NCBI RefSeq assembly: GCF_000632225.1
Contig: NZ_JFYV01000054.1
Location: 103,177 to 167,176, forward strand
DNA: 64,000 nucleotides
Direction of reading: 5' to 3'
DNA from: Sphingomonas sp. RIT328
Lineage (GTDB): Bacteria; Pseudomonadota; Alphaproteobacteria; Sphingomonadales; Sphingomonadaceae
The position numbers were made by a program, and so were the translations under genes. A model generated the notes under the pieces. The model did not search any database. It saw nothing but the letters and a program-made list of their open reading frames with translations, and had not been told where the DNA came from. This document shows, one piece after another, positions 8,357-17,502 of the stretch (positions within the stretch are counted from its first letter, which is position 1; every line of letters starts with the position of its first letter).

Positions 8357-9271
8357 ATGCCGACCTATACGGTCGAGGCGCTCGACGCCGTCACCATCGC
8401 CGCCGGCTCGCCGCTCGACGGCATGGATCTGATGAGCCCGTTCGTCTGGCGCGAGGAGGGCCGCTATCGCATGCTCGTCCGCGGCGTGCCCGATCCGCTC
8501 GGCCCGACCGACCCGACCGGCCTGATCGCCAGCGGCTGGAGCGATGACGGTCTCGCCTTCACGCTCGATGCCGTGCTCGCGATCGCGCCGGGGGCGGACG
8601 CCGACGAGGCCGATGCCGGCGGCTGCGAGGACCCGACGGTGCTCGTCGACGCGGATGGCGGCTATGTCGTCTATTACACCGGTGTCGACGCGAAGCGGAC
8701 GCAAGGCGTGTTGATCGCCGCGAGCGGCCCCTCGCTCGACCAGTTGGTCAAGCGCCGCGTCGCGCTCGCGGCCCCGGAGGGCGAGGGCAATATCAAGGAG
8801 GCGACGTTCGCGCAGACGCCCGCCGGCGACTGGCGGCTGTTCTACGAATATGCCGCCGCCGAGGAACGCGGCATCGGCGCGTCGCGGATCGGCATCGCGC
8901 AGGCCGCGCATCTCGGCGATCCGTGGACGTCGCTCGCCGACCCGTTTCCGATCCGCCCGGAATCCTGGGACAATTGGCATCTGTCGACCGGCCCGGTGTG
9001 TCAGCTGCCAGGCGCCGATCCGGTGATGTTCTACAATGGCGCCACGCTCGATGCACGCTGGCGGATCGGCTGGATCAGCTTCTCGCCCGACTTCGCCACC
9101 GTCACTGGCCGCGGCCTCGAACCGGTCGTCGTGCCGCCGCCGCCCGAGGATCGCGCCAAGACCGATATCGCCTTCGCCGCCTCGACCGTGATCGAGGACG
9201 GGATGATCTCGCTCTACTTTTCGCTGGAGGATCGCATTCTGCGGCGCGCGCGTATCCGATATTACGCGTAA
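8357..9271 (+). CDS. Glycosidase-like protein, GH130/five-bladed propeller type
   Basis: 304 aa soluble protein with the look of the GH130/GH43-like five-bladed beta-propeller family, which includes mannoside phosphorylases. Blade-like repeats are visible: DLMSPFVWREEGRYRMLVRG, GGCEDPTVLVDADGGYVVYY, NIKEATFAQ with WRLFYEY, DNWHLSTGP and PVMFYNGA followed by WRIGWISFS. The Asp in CEDPT matches the position of the catalytic Asp of GH130. There is no signal peptide, so it should be cytoplasmic. It follows the SDR gene by 6 bases, suggesting a joint role in turnover of an oligosaccharide or phosphorylated sugar. The substrate is not predictable. A non-catalytic propeller is an alternative. Confidence 0.7.
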   Translation: MPTYTVEALDAVTIAAGSPLDGMDLMSPFVWREEGRYRMLVRGVPDPLGPTDPTGLIASGWSDDGLAFTLDAVLAIAPGADADEADAGGCEDPTVLVDADGGYVVYYTGVDAKRTQGVLIAASGPSLDQLVKRRVALAAPEGEGNIKEATFAQTPAGDWRLFYEYAAAEERGIGASRIGIAQAAHLGDPWTSLADPFPIRPESWDNWHLSTGPVCQLPGADPVMFYNGATLDARWRIGWISFSPDFATVTGRGLEPVVVPPPPEDRAKTDIAFAASTVIEDGMISLYFSLEDRILRRARIRYYA

Positions 9272-9276
9272 CAAGC

Positions 9277-9308
9277 TTGCGTTGGCGGGGCCTCTCGCGA
9301 CATAGGGC
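9277..9308 (+). promoter_or_regulatory. Weak candidate promoter for ilvD with short or no leader
   Basis: TAGGGC at 9303-9308 lies 6 bases before the ilvD ATG, so transcription would begin at or next to the start codon. The -35 is poor: TTGCGT at 9277 gives a 20-base spacer and TTGGCG at 9282 gives 15. Seen in sequence; function is inference. Confidence 0.25.
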
Positions 9309-9314
9309 GTCGCC

Positions 9315-11019
<1,705 letters not shown>

Positions 11020-11033
<14 letters not shown>

Positions 11034-11415
11034 CCGCGGCGCGGCGGTGGCGGCTCTGCTGCTGCTCGCCGCCTGCGGGGACCGGACGACGGACGGCAAC
11101 CGGCTGGCCGCGGTCGAATCGGAACAGGCTGCTGCTGCGGCGGACGCCGGCACCGTGCCGTGCGCGCGCGGCGGCGCGGCGCTTGCCTCGGTCTGCACCG
11201 TCGATCAGGTGGCGAGCGCGGACGGGCTGGTGCTCACCGTCCGTCATCCCGATGGCGGCTTCCACCGCCTGCTCGTCACCCGCGATGGCCGCGGTGTCGT
11301 CGCAGCCGACGGCGCGGAGGCGGCGCGGGTCACCATTCCGGCGTCCGGCCTGATCGACGTCGCGATCGGCGGCGACCATTATCGCTTGCCCGCAACGATC
11401 AAGCCGGCGCGATGA
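11020..11415 (+). CDS. Small predicted lipoprotein, unknown function
   Basis: 131 aa. I do not recognise a family. The N-terminus is a lipoprotein signal: hydrophobic stretch VAALLLLAAC with Cys19 as the lipidation site, so it should sit in the envelope. The mature part has a second Cys pair (VPCARGG and ASVCTVDQ) and a beta-rich region ending DVAIGGDHYRLPATIK. The frame is open from 10948, but the ATG at 11020 is chosen because it directly precedes the signal sequence. It overlaps ilvD by 14 bases, and its stop overlaps the next ATG (ATGA). The coupling suggests co-expression rather than a shared pathway. Confidence 0.65.
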
Positions 11416-12794
11416 TCGCCTGCGCCGGCCAGCCGATCCTCACCGCCGCGCAGACCCGCGCCGCCGAGGAGCGTGCGATCCGCGCCGGCCGTTCGGTCGA
11501 GGCGCTGATGCAGCGCGCGGGCGAGGGGATCGCCGCCGCGGCGCTGCGCTTCGCCGCCGGGCAGGCCATCCTCGTCGCCTGCGGACCGGGCAATAACGGC
11601 GGTGACGGATATGTCGCGGCGACCCTGCTCGCCGCCAAAGGGCAGCGCGTCCGCGTCGCCGCCTCCTCGCCGCCACGCACCGCGGCTGCGATGGCCGCGC
11701 GGGCGCGATGGGCCGGGCCGGTCGAGCCGCTGGAGACCGCCGCACCCGCCGCTCTGCTGATCGACGCCCTGTTCGGCACCGGCGCGCGGCCGCTAGATCC
11801 GGCGCAGGACGCGACGCTCGCCCGCCTTGCCGCCGCGGCCCGGCTGATCCTCGCCGTCGACCTGCCGAGCGGCAGCGACGCCGATACCGCCAGCGCGCCC
11901 GACTGGGCCGAGGCCCACCCCGCGACGCTGACACTGGCGCTCGGCGTGCTCAAGCCGGCTCACGTCCTACATCCTGCCGCCGCGGCGTGCGGCGCGGTGC
12001 GGCGGATCGATCTCGACCTTCTCGCCGATGAGACTGTTGCCGTCGCGTCCGCCCCGCAGCTGCCGGAGCCGGGCCCGACCTCGCACAAATATACCCGCGG
12101 CATGGTGGCGATCGTCACCGGCGCGATGGCGGGCGCGGCGCGGCTCGCCGGCATCGCCGCGTTGCGGAGCGGCGCCGGCTATGTCGCGCTCTACGGGGAC
12201 GCCGGGCAGGGCGGCCCCGCCGCCATCGTCCACCGCGACTATGATGCGGAGGCGCTCGCCGAATCGAGGATCGGCTCGGTGCTGATCGGCCCGGGCCTCG
12301 GCCGTGATACGCAAGCGCGCGACCGCCTGACGGCGCTGCTCGCCGGCGACCGGCCGCTGGTGATCGACGGGGACGCGCTGCACCTCACCGACCCCGGGAG
12401 CCTGCGCGCGCGGCGCGCGCCGGTCGTGCTCACGCCGCACGCGGGCGAGTTCCAGGCGCTGTTCGGCACGCCCGCCGGCTCTTTGCTCGATCAGGCCCGT
12501 GCCGCCGCCGCAGCCGCGGGAGCGATCGTCGTGCTCAAGGGCGCGACGACGATCGTCGCCGACGCCGCCCGCTGCCGCGTCCATCCGCACGGCAATCCCT
12601 GGCTGTCGACCGCAGGAAGCGGCGACGTGCTCGCCGGGACGATCGCCGCGCAGCTCGCCCATCCGCACGCCGATCCGTTCGCGGCGGCCGACGCGGGCGT
12701 CTGGCTGCACGCGCGCGCCGCGGCGATCGCCGGCCGCAGCTTCCTCGCCGACGACTTGGCAAATGCGCTGACCGCGGCCAGAGCGACGGCATGA
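11412..12794 (+). CDS. nnr: Bifunctional NAD(P)H-hydrate epimerase / ADP-dependent dehydratase
   Basis: Predicted 460 aa two-domain repair enzyme that converts damaged, hydrated NADHX/NADPHX back to NADH/NADPH. The N-terminal YjeF epimerase domain (about residues 1-200) has ACGPGNNGGDGYVAA, DALFGTGARPLD and VDLPSGSDADT. The C-terminal carbohydrate-kinase-like dehydratase domain (about 215-460) has IGPGLGRDTQ, VIDGDALHL, LTPHAGEF, VLKGATTIVAD and the nucleotide motif STAGSGDVLAGTIAA. The frame extends upstream to 11160, but the ATG at 11412 is coupled to the lipoprotein stop and starts MIACAGQPILTAAQTRAAEE, the normal N-terminus. It ends in another ATGA overlap. Confidence 0.93.
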   Translation: MIACAGQPILTAAQTRAAEERAIRAGRSVEALMQRAGEGIAAAALRFAAGQAILVACGPGNNGGDGYVAATLLAAKGQRVRVAASSPPRTAAAMAARARWAGPVEPLETAAPAALLIDALFGTGARPLDPAQDATLARLAAAARLILAVDLPSGSDADTASAPDWAEAHPATLTLALGVLKPAHVLHPAAAACGAVRRIDLDLLADETVAVASAPQLPEPGPTSHKYTRGMVAIVTGAMAGAARLAGIAALRSGAGYVALYGDAGQGGPAAIVHRDYDAEALAESRIGSVLIGPGLGRDTQARDRLTALLAGDRPLVIDGDALHLTDPGSLRARRAPVVLTPHAGEFQALFGTPAGSLLDQARAAAAAAGAIVVLKGATTIVADAARCRVHPHGNPWLSTAGSGDVLAGTIAAQLAHPHADPFAAADAGVWLHARAAAIAGRSFLADDLANALTAARATA

Positions 12795-13975
12795 CCTCGG
12801 ACACCATCTTGCGCGTCGCGGCCCGCGGCGACGGCGTCACCGCCGACGGCCGCCACGCCGCCTTTGCCGCACCCGGCGATTCGCTGCACGCGGACGGCAC
12901 CTTGAGCCACGGCCCGCATCACCAAATGCCGCCGTGCCGCCATTTCCCCGAATGCGGCGGCTGCCAGCTCCAGCATCTCGACGACGAGGCCTATGCCGCC
13001 TTCGTCACCGACCGGGTGGCGAGCGCGCTCGCCGGGCAGGAGCTCGCCGCCGATCTGCGTGCGCCGCTCGTCTCGCCGCCCGACACGCGCCGCCGCGCGA
13101 CGCTGCACGCCGAGGCGAAGGGCGGTCGCATCCTGCTCGGCTTCACCGCCGAGAAGAGCCACGCCATCGTCGACCTGCGCGAATGCCATGTGCTCGCCCC
13201 GGCGCTGTTCGCGATCGTCGCGCCGTTGCGCGGCCTGCTCCAGTCGCTCGGCTTCCGCCGCCGCGGTGACGTCCATCTGACGCTCGCCGATCAGGGGCTC
13301 GACGTGATGGTGAGCAACCTCACCGCCGACGGGCTCGATGCGGCGGAGGCGATCACCGCCTTTTGCGAACGCCACGGCGTCGCGCGCTTCACGATCGACG
13401 GCGGCTATGGGCTGGAGACGCGGTGGGAGCCGCGGCCGGTGACGATCACGCTCGGCGGGCAGCCCGTGCCGCTGCCTCCGGCGAGCTTCCTCCAGGCGAC
13501 GCAGGAGGGCGAGGCCGCGCTTGTAGCGGCGATGCGCGAGGCGACGCAGGGCGCAGGCACAATCGCCGATCTGTTCGCCGGGCTGGGCACCTTCTCGCTT
13601 GCGCTGCCGGCGCGCGTCTATGCCGCGGAGGGTGCGCGCGATGCGCTGGCGGCGCTGAAGGCGGCGGCGGGGCGCGCCCAGTTGCCGGTGTTCACCGAGC
13701 ATCGCGACCTCTATCGCCGCCCGCTCACCGTCGCCGAGCTCGACCGGTTCGACGCGATCGTCATCGATCCGCCCCGCGCCGGCGCCCGCGACCAGGCCGA
13801 GGCGCTCGCCGCCTGTCAGGCGAAGGTGATCGGCTACGTCTCCTGCAACCCGTCGAGCTTCGCGCGCGACGCGCGGCTGCTCGTCGACGGCGGCTGGCGG
13901 ATCGACTGGGTCCAGCCGGTCGGCCAGTTCCGCTGGTCCACCCACGTCGAGCTGGCGGCTCGCTTCGTGCGGTAG
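12791..13975 (+). CDS. Class I SAM-dependent RNA methyltransferase, RlmD/TrmA family
   Basis: 394 aa RNA 5-methyluridine methyltransferase of the RumA/TrmA group. An iron-sulfur cluster motif is visible at Cys49, Cys55 and Cys58 (PPCRHFPECGGCQLQHL), with a fourth Cys in ECHVLAP. The SAM site is ADLFAGLGTFSLALP, the catalytic motif IV is IDPPRAGARDQA, and the nucleophile Cys is in VSCNPSSFARD. The N-terminal TRAM region is abbreviated (cluster cysteines start at residue 49), which makes the protein shorter than the usual 430-450 aa. The ATG overlaps the upstream stop. The target base (23S U1939-like) is inferred from the family. Confidence 0.88.
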   Translation: MTSDTILRVAARGDGVTADGRHAAFAAPGDSLHADGTLSHGPHHQMPPCRHFPECGGCQLQHLDDEAYAAFVTDRVASALAGQELAADLRAPLVSPPDTRRRATLHAEAKGGRILLGFTAEKSHAIVDLRECHVLAPALFAIVAPLRGLLQSLGFRRRGDVHLTLADQGLDVMVSNLTADGLDAAEAITAFCERHGVARFTIDGGYGLETRWEPRPVTITLGGQPVPLPPASFLQATQEGEAALVAAMREATQGAGTIADLFAGLGTFSLALPARVYAAEGARDALAALKAAAGRAQLPVFTEHRDLYRRPLTVAELDRFDAIVIDPPRAGARDQAEALAACQAKVIGYVSCNPSSFARDARLLVDGGWRIDWVQPVGQFRWSTHVELAARFVR

Positions 13976-14020
13976 CGTCCGCGCGGACGACCGCTGTGCG
14001 GCGTGGGATTTGCCATCTTA

Positions 14021-14277
14021 CGAAGACGCGAAGAGGTTGCGTTTAGTGTCGTCCGTATCGATCGGAAGACTATGCCTCCGGCGCGTTGATCAAATGGTTC
14101 GCGCCGAGGCGCAGAGGACGCAGAGCGGACGGGGCCGAGTCAGGCGGGCGGACCGCTCTACGGGAGCGACAATCTCCGCGCCTCCGCGTGACCCCGCTAC
14201 TGCAAAATCAGAACGACACACCGCGATCGTAACGGCGTGATCGACCTCACCCGATCCCCATCATCTTCGCGTCTTCG
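14021..14277. repeat. 13-base inverted repeat pair
   Basis: CGAAGACGCGAAG at 14021-14033 is the exact reverse complement of CTTCGCGTCTTCG at 14265-14277. The arms are 231 bases apart, too far for a simple terminator. The words resemble short GC-rich intergenic repeats seen in sphingomonads and other bacteria, but no family name can be assigned from this alone. Confidence 0.6.
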
Positions 14278-14305
14278 CGAGAATATTTCACGCGGAGGCG
14301 CGGAG
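14174..14305. repeat. 18-base inverted repeat pair
   Basis: CTCCGCGCCTCCGCGTGA at 14174-14191 is the exact reverse complement of TCACGCGGAGGCGCGGAG at 14288-14305. The right arm runs into the tandem array. This pair interleaves with, rather than nests inside, the 13-base pair. Confidence 0.65.
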
Positions 14306-14338
14306 GCGCGGAGGCGCGGAGGCGCGGAGGCGCGGAGA
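14291..14338. repeat. Tandem array of the 8-mer CGCGGAGG
   Basis: Five perfect copies of CGCGGAGG (14291-14330) are followed by one copy with a final A (14331-14338). The unit is not a multiple of three and the array is non-coding. It could change length by slippage between strains. The unit is far too short, and spacers are absent, for a CRISPR array. Confidence 0.85.
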
Positions 14339-14425
14339 GGGTGTGGTCGCGGCGGGTGTCTCGATCCTCACGGGATGAGATGGTCTGCCGTTCGCGAGCC
14401 ATTCGGCGACCGCTATCGCCGCGCC

Positions 14426-15163
14426 TTAATACACCGCCGACATGAAGAAGAGCCCGTCCGGCGGGGCGTTGAGCCCGAGCCGGGCGCGATCCCGCGCGGC
14501 GAGCGCGTCCGCGACGTCGGCGACCGACCATCGCCCCATGCCGACCAGCGCCAGACAGCCGACCATCGAACGGACCTGATGATGGAGGAAGGAGCGCGCC
14601 GCCGCCTGCACCGCGACCCGCTCGCCGATCCGCGTCACCGACAGCCGGTCGAGCGTCCGCACCGGGCTGTCCGCTTGGCAATGCGCCGAGCGGAAGGTGG
14701 TGAAATCGTGCCGCCCGACCAGCAGCGCCGCCGCCGCCGCCATGGCGTCGCTGTCGAGCGGCTGCGGCACCTGCCACGCCAGTCCCGTTTCCCAGGTCAG
14801 CGGCGCCCGGCGATTGACGATGCGATATTCATAGGCGCGGCCGAGGCACGAGAAGCGCGCATGCCAATCGTCCGCCACCGCCTCACAGGCGAGCACTGCC
14901 ACCGGCGCCGGCCGCAGCCGCGCGTTGAGCGCCTCCATCAGCCGGAACGGCGCGATCGGCTTGGCGATGTCGACGTGCGCGCGCATGCCGAGGCCGTGCA
15001 CCCCGGCGTCGGTCCGCCCCGCGGCATGGACCGCGGCGCTCTCGCCGGTCACCGCGGTCACCGCCGCCTCCAGCGCCGCCTGCACGCTCGGCCCGTGCTT
15101 CTGTCGCTGCCAGCCCATGAAGGGGCGGCCGTCATATTCGACCGTCAGTGCGAACCGCGTCAC
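14426..15163 (-). CDS. truA: tRNA pseudouridine(38-40) synthase
   Basis: 245 aa enzyme that isomerises uridines 38-40 in the tRNA anticodon arm. The catalytic Asp52 is in AAGRTDAGVHGLGM. The family motifs FALTVEYDGRPFMGWQRQ, YEYRIVNR, LVGRHDFTTFRSA and SFLHHQVRSMVG are all present. It begins with GTG, which overlaps the fmt stop (GTGA), so fmt and truA are co-translated, an arrangement common in alphaproteobacteria. The stop is TAA, and the repeat-rich intergenic region lies just downstream. Confidence 0.96.
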   Translation of the reverse strand: MTRFALTVEYDGRPFMGWQRQKHGPSVQAALEAAVTAVTGESAAVHAAGRTDAGVHGLGMRAHVDIAKPIAPFRLMEALNARLRPAPVAVLACEAVADDWHARFSCLGRAYEYRIVNRRAPLTWETGLAWQVPQPLDSDAMAAAAALLVGRHDFTTFRSAHCQADSPVRTLDRLSVTRIGERVAVQAAARSFLHHQVRSMVGCLALVGMGRWSVADVADALAARDRARLGLNAPPDGLFFMSAVY

Positions 15164-16086
15164 GCAGCGGTGCCGCCCACCGTGGTACCGCTCGCCACCG
15201 GGAAGCCGCGCAGCAGCTCTGCGGTGCTCGTCACCGCGCGTCCGGCACGCTGCACCAGCGTCGGCCGGATCGCGCCGTCGCCGCAGGCGATCGTCAGGCC
15301 CGCATCGACCGTCGTGCCTTCGCCACCGGGGAAGCTGAACGGCAGCACCTCGGCGGCGAGCAGCTTGACCCGCTCACCCGCGATCTCGCACCAGGCGCCG
15401 GGCGCAGGGTGCATCGCGCGGATCAGCCGTTCGACCACGACGGCACTCTGGGTGAAGTCGATCCGCGCCTCCGCCTTGTCGATCTTGGCGGCATAAGTGA
15501 CGCCCTCGGCGGGCTGGGCGACCGGCGGATGGGCATCGAGGTCGCCGAGCACCGTGACCATCAGCCGCGCGCCCAGCGCGGCGAGCTCGTCGGTCAGCGC
15601 GCCGGCGGTCTTGTGGTCGACGGGGACTCGCCCCTCCAGCCGCACCGGCCCGGTATCGAGCCCGGCTTCCATCTGCATGATGCCGACCCCGGTCTCGGCA
15701 TCGCCGGCGAGGATCGCGCGCTGCACCGGCGCCGCGCCGCGCCAGCGGGGCAACAGCGACCCGTGCACGTTGAGGCAACCGTGGCGCGGCGCCGCCAGCA
15801 CCGGCTTGGGCAGGATGAGGCCATAAGCGGCGACCACCGCGACATCGGCGTCGAGCGCGGCGAAGGCCGCCTGTTCGGCCGGGTCGCGCAGGCTGACCGG
15901 ATGCCGCACCGCAATCCCCAGCGCCTCGGCGCGCTGCTGGACCGGCGAGGCGACCGTATCGCGCCCGCGTCGCCCGCCGGGACGCGGCGGCTGGCTGTAG
16001 GCTGCGACGACGTCGTGCCCGGCCGCCACCAGCGCGTCGAGCGTCGGCACCGCGAAGCCGGGAGTTCCCATGAAGATGATCCGCAT
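15160..16086 (-). CDS. fmt: Methionyl-tRNA formyltransferase
   Basis: Predicted 308 aa enzyme that formylates initiator Met-tRNA using 10-formyltetrahydrofolate. Motifs include MRIIFMGTPGFAVPTLDALV, YGLILPKPVL, the signature NVHGSLLPRWRGAAPVQRAI, and GVGIMQMEAGLDTGPV. The C-terminal tRNA-binding domain follows from about residue 205. The frame is open to 16653, but the ATG at 16086 gives the standard N-terminus. It is divergent from recR with a 54-base gap. Its natural partner def lies 700 bases away on the other strand, so the formylation/deformylation genes are close but not in one operon. Confidence 0.96.
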   Translation of the reverse strand: MRIIFMGTPGFAVPTLDALVAAGHDVVAAYSQPPRPGGRRGRDTVASPVQQRAEALGIAVRHPVSLRDPAEQAAFAALDADVAVVAAYGLILPKPVLAAPRHGCLNVHGSLLPRWRGAAPVQRAILAGDAETGVGIMQMEAGLDTGPVRLEGRVPVDHKTAGALTDELAALGARLMVTVLGDLDAHPPVAQPAEGVTYAAKIDKAEARIDFTQSAVVVERLIRAMHPAPGAWCEIAGERVKLLAAEVLPFSFPGGEGTTVDAGLTIACGDGAIRPTLVQRAGRAVTSTAELLRGFPVASGTTVGGTAA

Positions 16087-16140
16087 GGCCCCGTCTTCAA
16101 CGCGCTGGCGGGCGGGCGCGCAACCCCCTATCTGTTCTGC

Positions 16141-16737
16141 ATGGCGTCTCCCGAAATCGAAGCCCTCACCCAGGCGCTGGCGCGGCTGCCCGGCCTCGGC
16201 CCGCGGTCGGCGCGGCGCGCGGTGCTCCACCTGCTCAAGAAGCGCGAGGCGGCGCTCGGGCCTTTGCGCGCCGCGCTGGAGGCGGTCGACGAGCGGCTGG
16301 AGACCTGCGCGACCTGCGGCAACGTCGATACCGCCAATCCGTGCGCGATCTGCGCCGATCCCCGCCGCGACGCACGCGCGCTCTGCGTCGTCGAGGAGGT
16401 CGCCGATCTCTGGGCGCTCGAACGTTCGCGGCTGTTTCCCGGCCGCTTCCATGTGCTCGGCGGCCGGCTGTCGGCGCTCGAAGGCGTACGGCCGGAGGAT
16501 CTCGCGATCGACGCGCTGGTCGCCCGGATCGGCGCGGGCGGCATCGACGAGGTCGTGCTCGCGATGAACGCGACGCTCGAGGGGCAGACCACCGCCCATT
16601 ATCTCGCCGACCGGATCGAGCAATTCCCGGTCCGCGTCACCCAGCTTGCGCACGGCCTGCCGGTCGGCGGCGAGCTCGACTATCTCGACGAGGGCACCCT
16701 CGCGCAGGCGCTGCGCGCACGGCGTCCGGTGGCCTGA
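16141..16737 (+). CDS. recR: Recombination mediator protein RecR
   Basis: 198 aa DNA-binding protein of the RecFOR pathway that helps load RecA on gapped DNA. Domains in order: helix-hairpin-helix LARLPGLGPRSARRAVLHLL, C4 zinc finger CATCGNVDTANPCAIC, Toprim domain starting ALCVVEEVADLWALE, and a C-terminal stretch with THYL-like TTAHYLADRI and LAHGLPVGGELDYLDEGTL. The ATG at 16141 gives the expected N-terminus and length, although the frame is open upstream through the fmt region. There is no strong ribosome site directly ahead. Confidence 0.95.
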   Translation: MASPEIEALTQALARLPGLGPRSARRAVLHLLKKREAALGPLRAALEAVDERLETCATCGNVDTANPCAICADPRRDARALCVVEEVADLWALERSRLFPGRFHVLGGRLSALEGVRPEDLAIDALVARIGAGGIDEVVLAMNATLEGQTTAHYLADRIEQFPVRVTQLAHGLPVGGELDYLDEGTLAQALRARRPVA

Positions 16738-16770
16738 ACAGCGCCGCGGCAGCGCGGGCGCACGCCAATC

Positions 16771-16799
16771 TTGACGTGCCCCCGCCGCCCACCTAGCTC
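16771..16799 (+). promoter_or_regulatory. Candidate def promoter, predicted leaderless
   Basis: TTGACG (16771-16776), 17-base spacer, TAGCTC (16794-16799). The extended -10 CCTAGCTC resembles the Caulobacter housekeeping pattern GCTANAWC. Transcription 7 bases after the -10 would start at the def ATG at 16806. Sequence seen; start site inferred. Confidence 0.45.
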
Positions 16800-16805
16800 G
16801 ACGGC

Positions 16806-17324
16806 ATGGCAGTCCTCCCTATCGTCGAAGTACCCGATCCGCGCCTGCGCCTGATCTCCAAGCCGGTCGACGCGGTGACCGACGACACGCGCGCGTTCGT
16901 CGCGGACCTGATCGATACGATGTACGCCGCCAACGGCATCGGCCTCGCCGCGATCCAGGTCGGTGTCGACAGCCGCATCCTGGTCATCGATCTGCAGGAC
17001 GAGAAGGACGCGGACGACAAGCCGATCAAGGCGCCGCACGCCTATATCAACCCGGAGATCCTGTCGGTCAGCGACGAGACGAGCAGCTACAACGAAGGCT
17101 GCCTGTCGATCCCCGAACAATATGCCGATGTAGCGCGTCCGGCGAGCTGCCGCGTCCGCTGGCTCGACGAGCAGGGGGAGAGCCATGAGGAAGAGCTCAC
17201 CGGCCTCCTCTCGACCTGCATGCAGCATGAGATCGACCACCTCAACGGCGTGTTGTTCATCGATCATATCAGCCGGCTGAAGCGCGACATGGTGATGAAG
17301 AAGCTGGCGAAGATGCGACGCTGA
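16806..17324 (+). CDS. def: Peptide deformylase
   Basis: 172 aa metalloenzyme that removes the formyl group from nascent proteins. All three signature motifs are present: GIGLAAIQVG, EGCLSIP with metal ligand Cys99, and HEIDHLNG with His141 and His145 as ligands and Glu142 as catalytic base. The C-terminal helix ISRLKRDMVMKKLAKMRR is usual. There is no Shine-Dalgarno upstream; the -10-like TAGCTC ends 6 bases before the ATG, which suggests a leaderless mRNA. It lies downstream of recR and close to fmt. Confidence 0.97.
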   Translation: MAVLPIVEVPDPRLRLISKPVDAVTDDTRAFVADLIDTMYAANGIGLAAIQVGVDSRILVIDLQDEKDADDKPIKAPHAYINPEILSVSDETSSYNEGCLSIPEQYADVARPASCRVRWLDEQGESHEEELTGLLSTCMQHEIDHLNGVLFIDHISRLKRDMVMKKLAKMRR

Positions 17325-17502
17325 CGCACGAGGCCGGACGGGGCGGGGCCGTCCCGCCGCGGCGATCGTCGGCGCGTCACGGCGCGCTCCGGCCAACAAA
17401 GTTCTGTCTTCCTCCCGACGTTCGATCTATGTTCTTTCCGTATTGTTGTTTGTTGGTCACGCCGCCCGGGTTCGCGTCGGGAGGTGACCGTCGGGGAGAG
17501 AC

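Larger units (their letters stand above)
13976..14425. other. Gene-free 450-base region carrying repeats
   Basis: The only stretch above 300 bases without a credible gene, between an RNA methyltransferase and the 3' end of truA. It contains an 8-base tandem repeat (14291-14338), an 18-base inverted repeat and a 13-base inverted repeat that interleave, and a related purine-rich direct repeat at about 14106-14130 (GAGGCGCAGAGG then ACGCAGAGCGG). Short ORFs crossing it have no codon pattern resembling the neighbouring genes. No promoter, RNA gene or transposase is evident. Confidence 0.7.

Noticed and set aside
14291..14338. Tandem repeat considered as a CRISPR array
   Set aside because: Unit of 8 bases, no spacers, no cas genes.
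14021..14338. Repeat island considered as an insertion sequence or integron attachment site
   Set aside because: No transposase or integrase, no target duplication visible, and arms interleave instead of bounding an element.
17342..17358. GGCGGG/CCCGCC hairpin after def as a terminator
   Set aside because: Only 6 base pairs in very GC-rich DNA and no T-run, so chance is likely; not listed as a feature.
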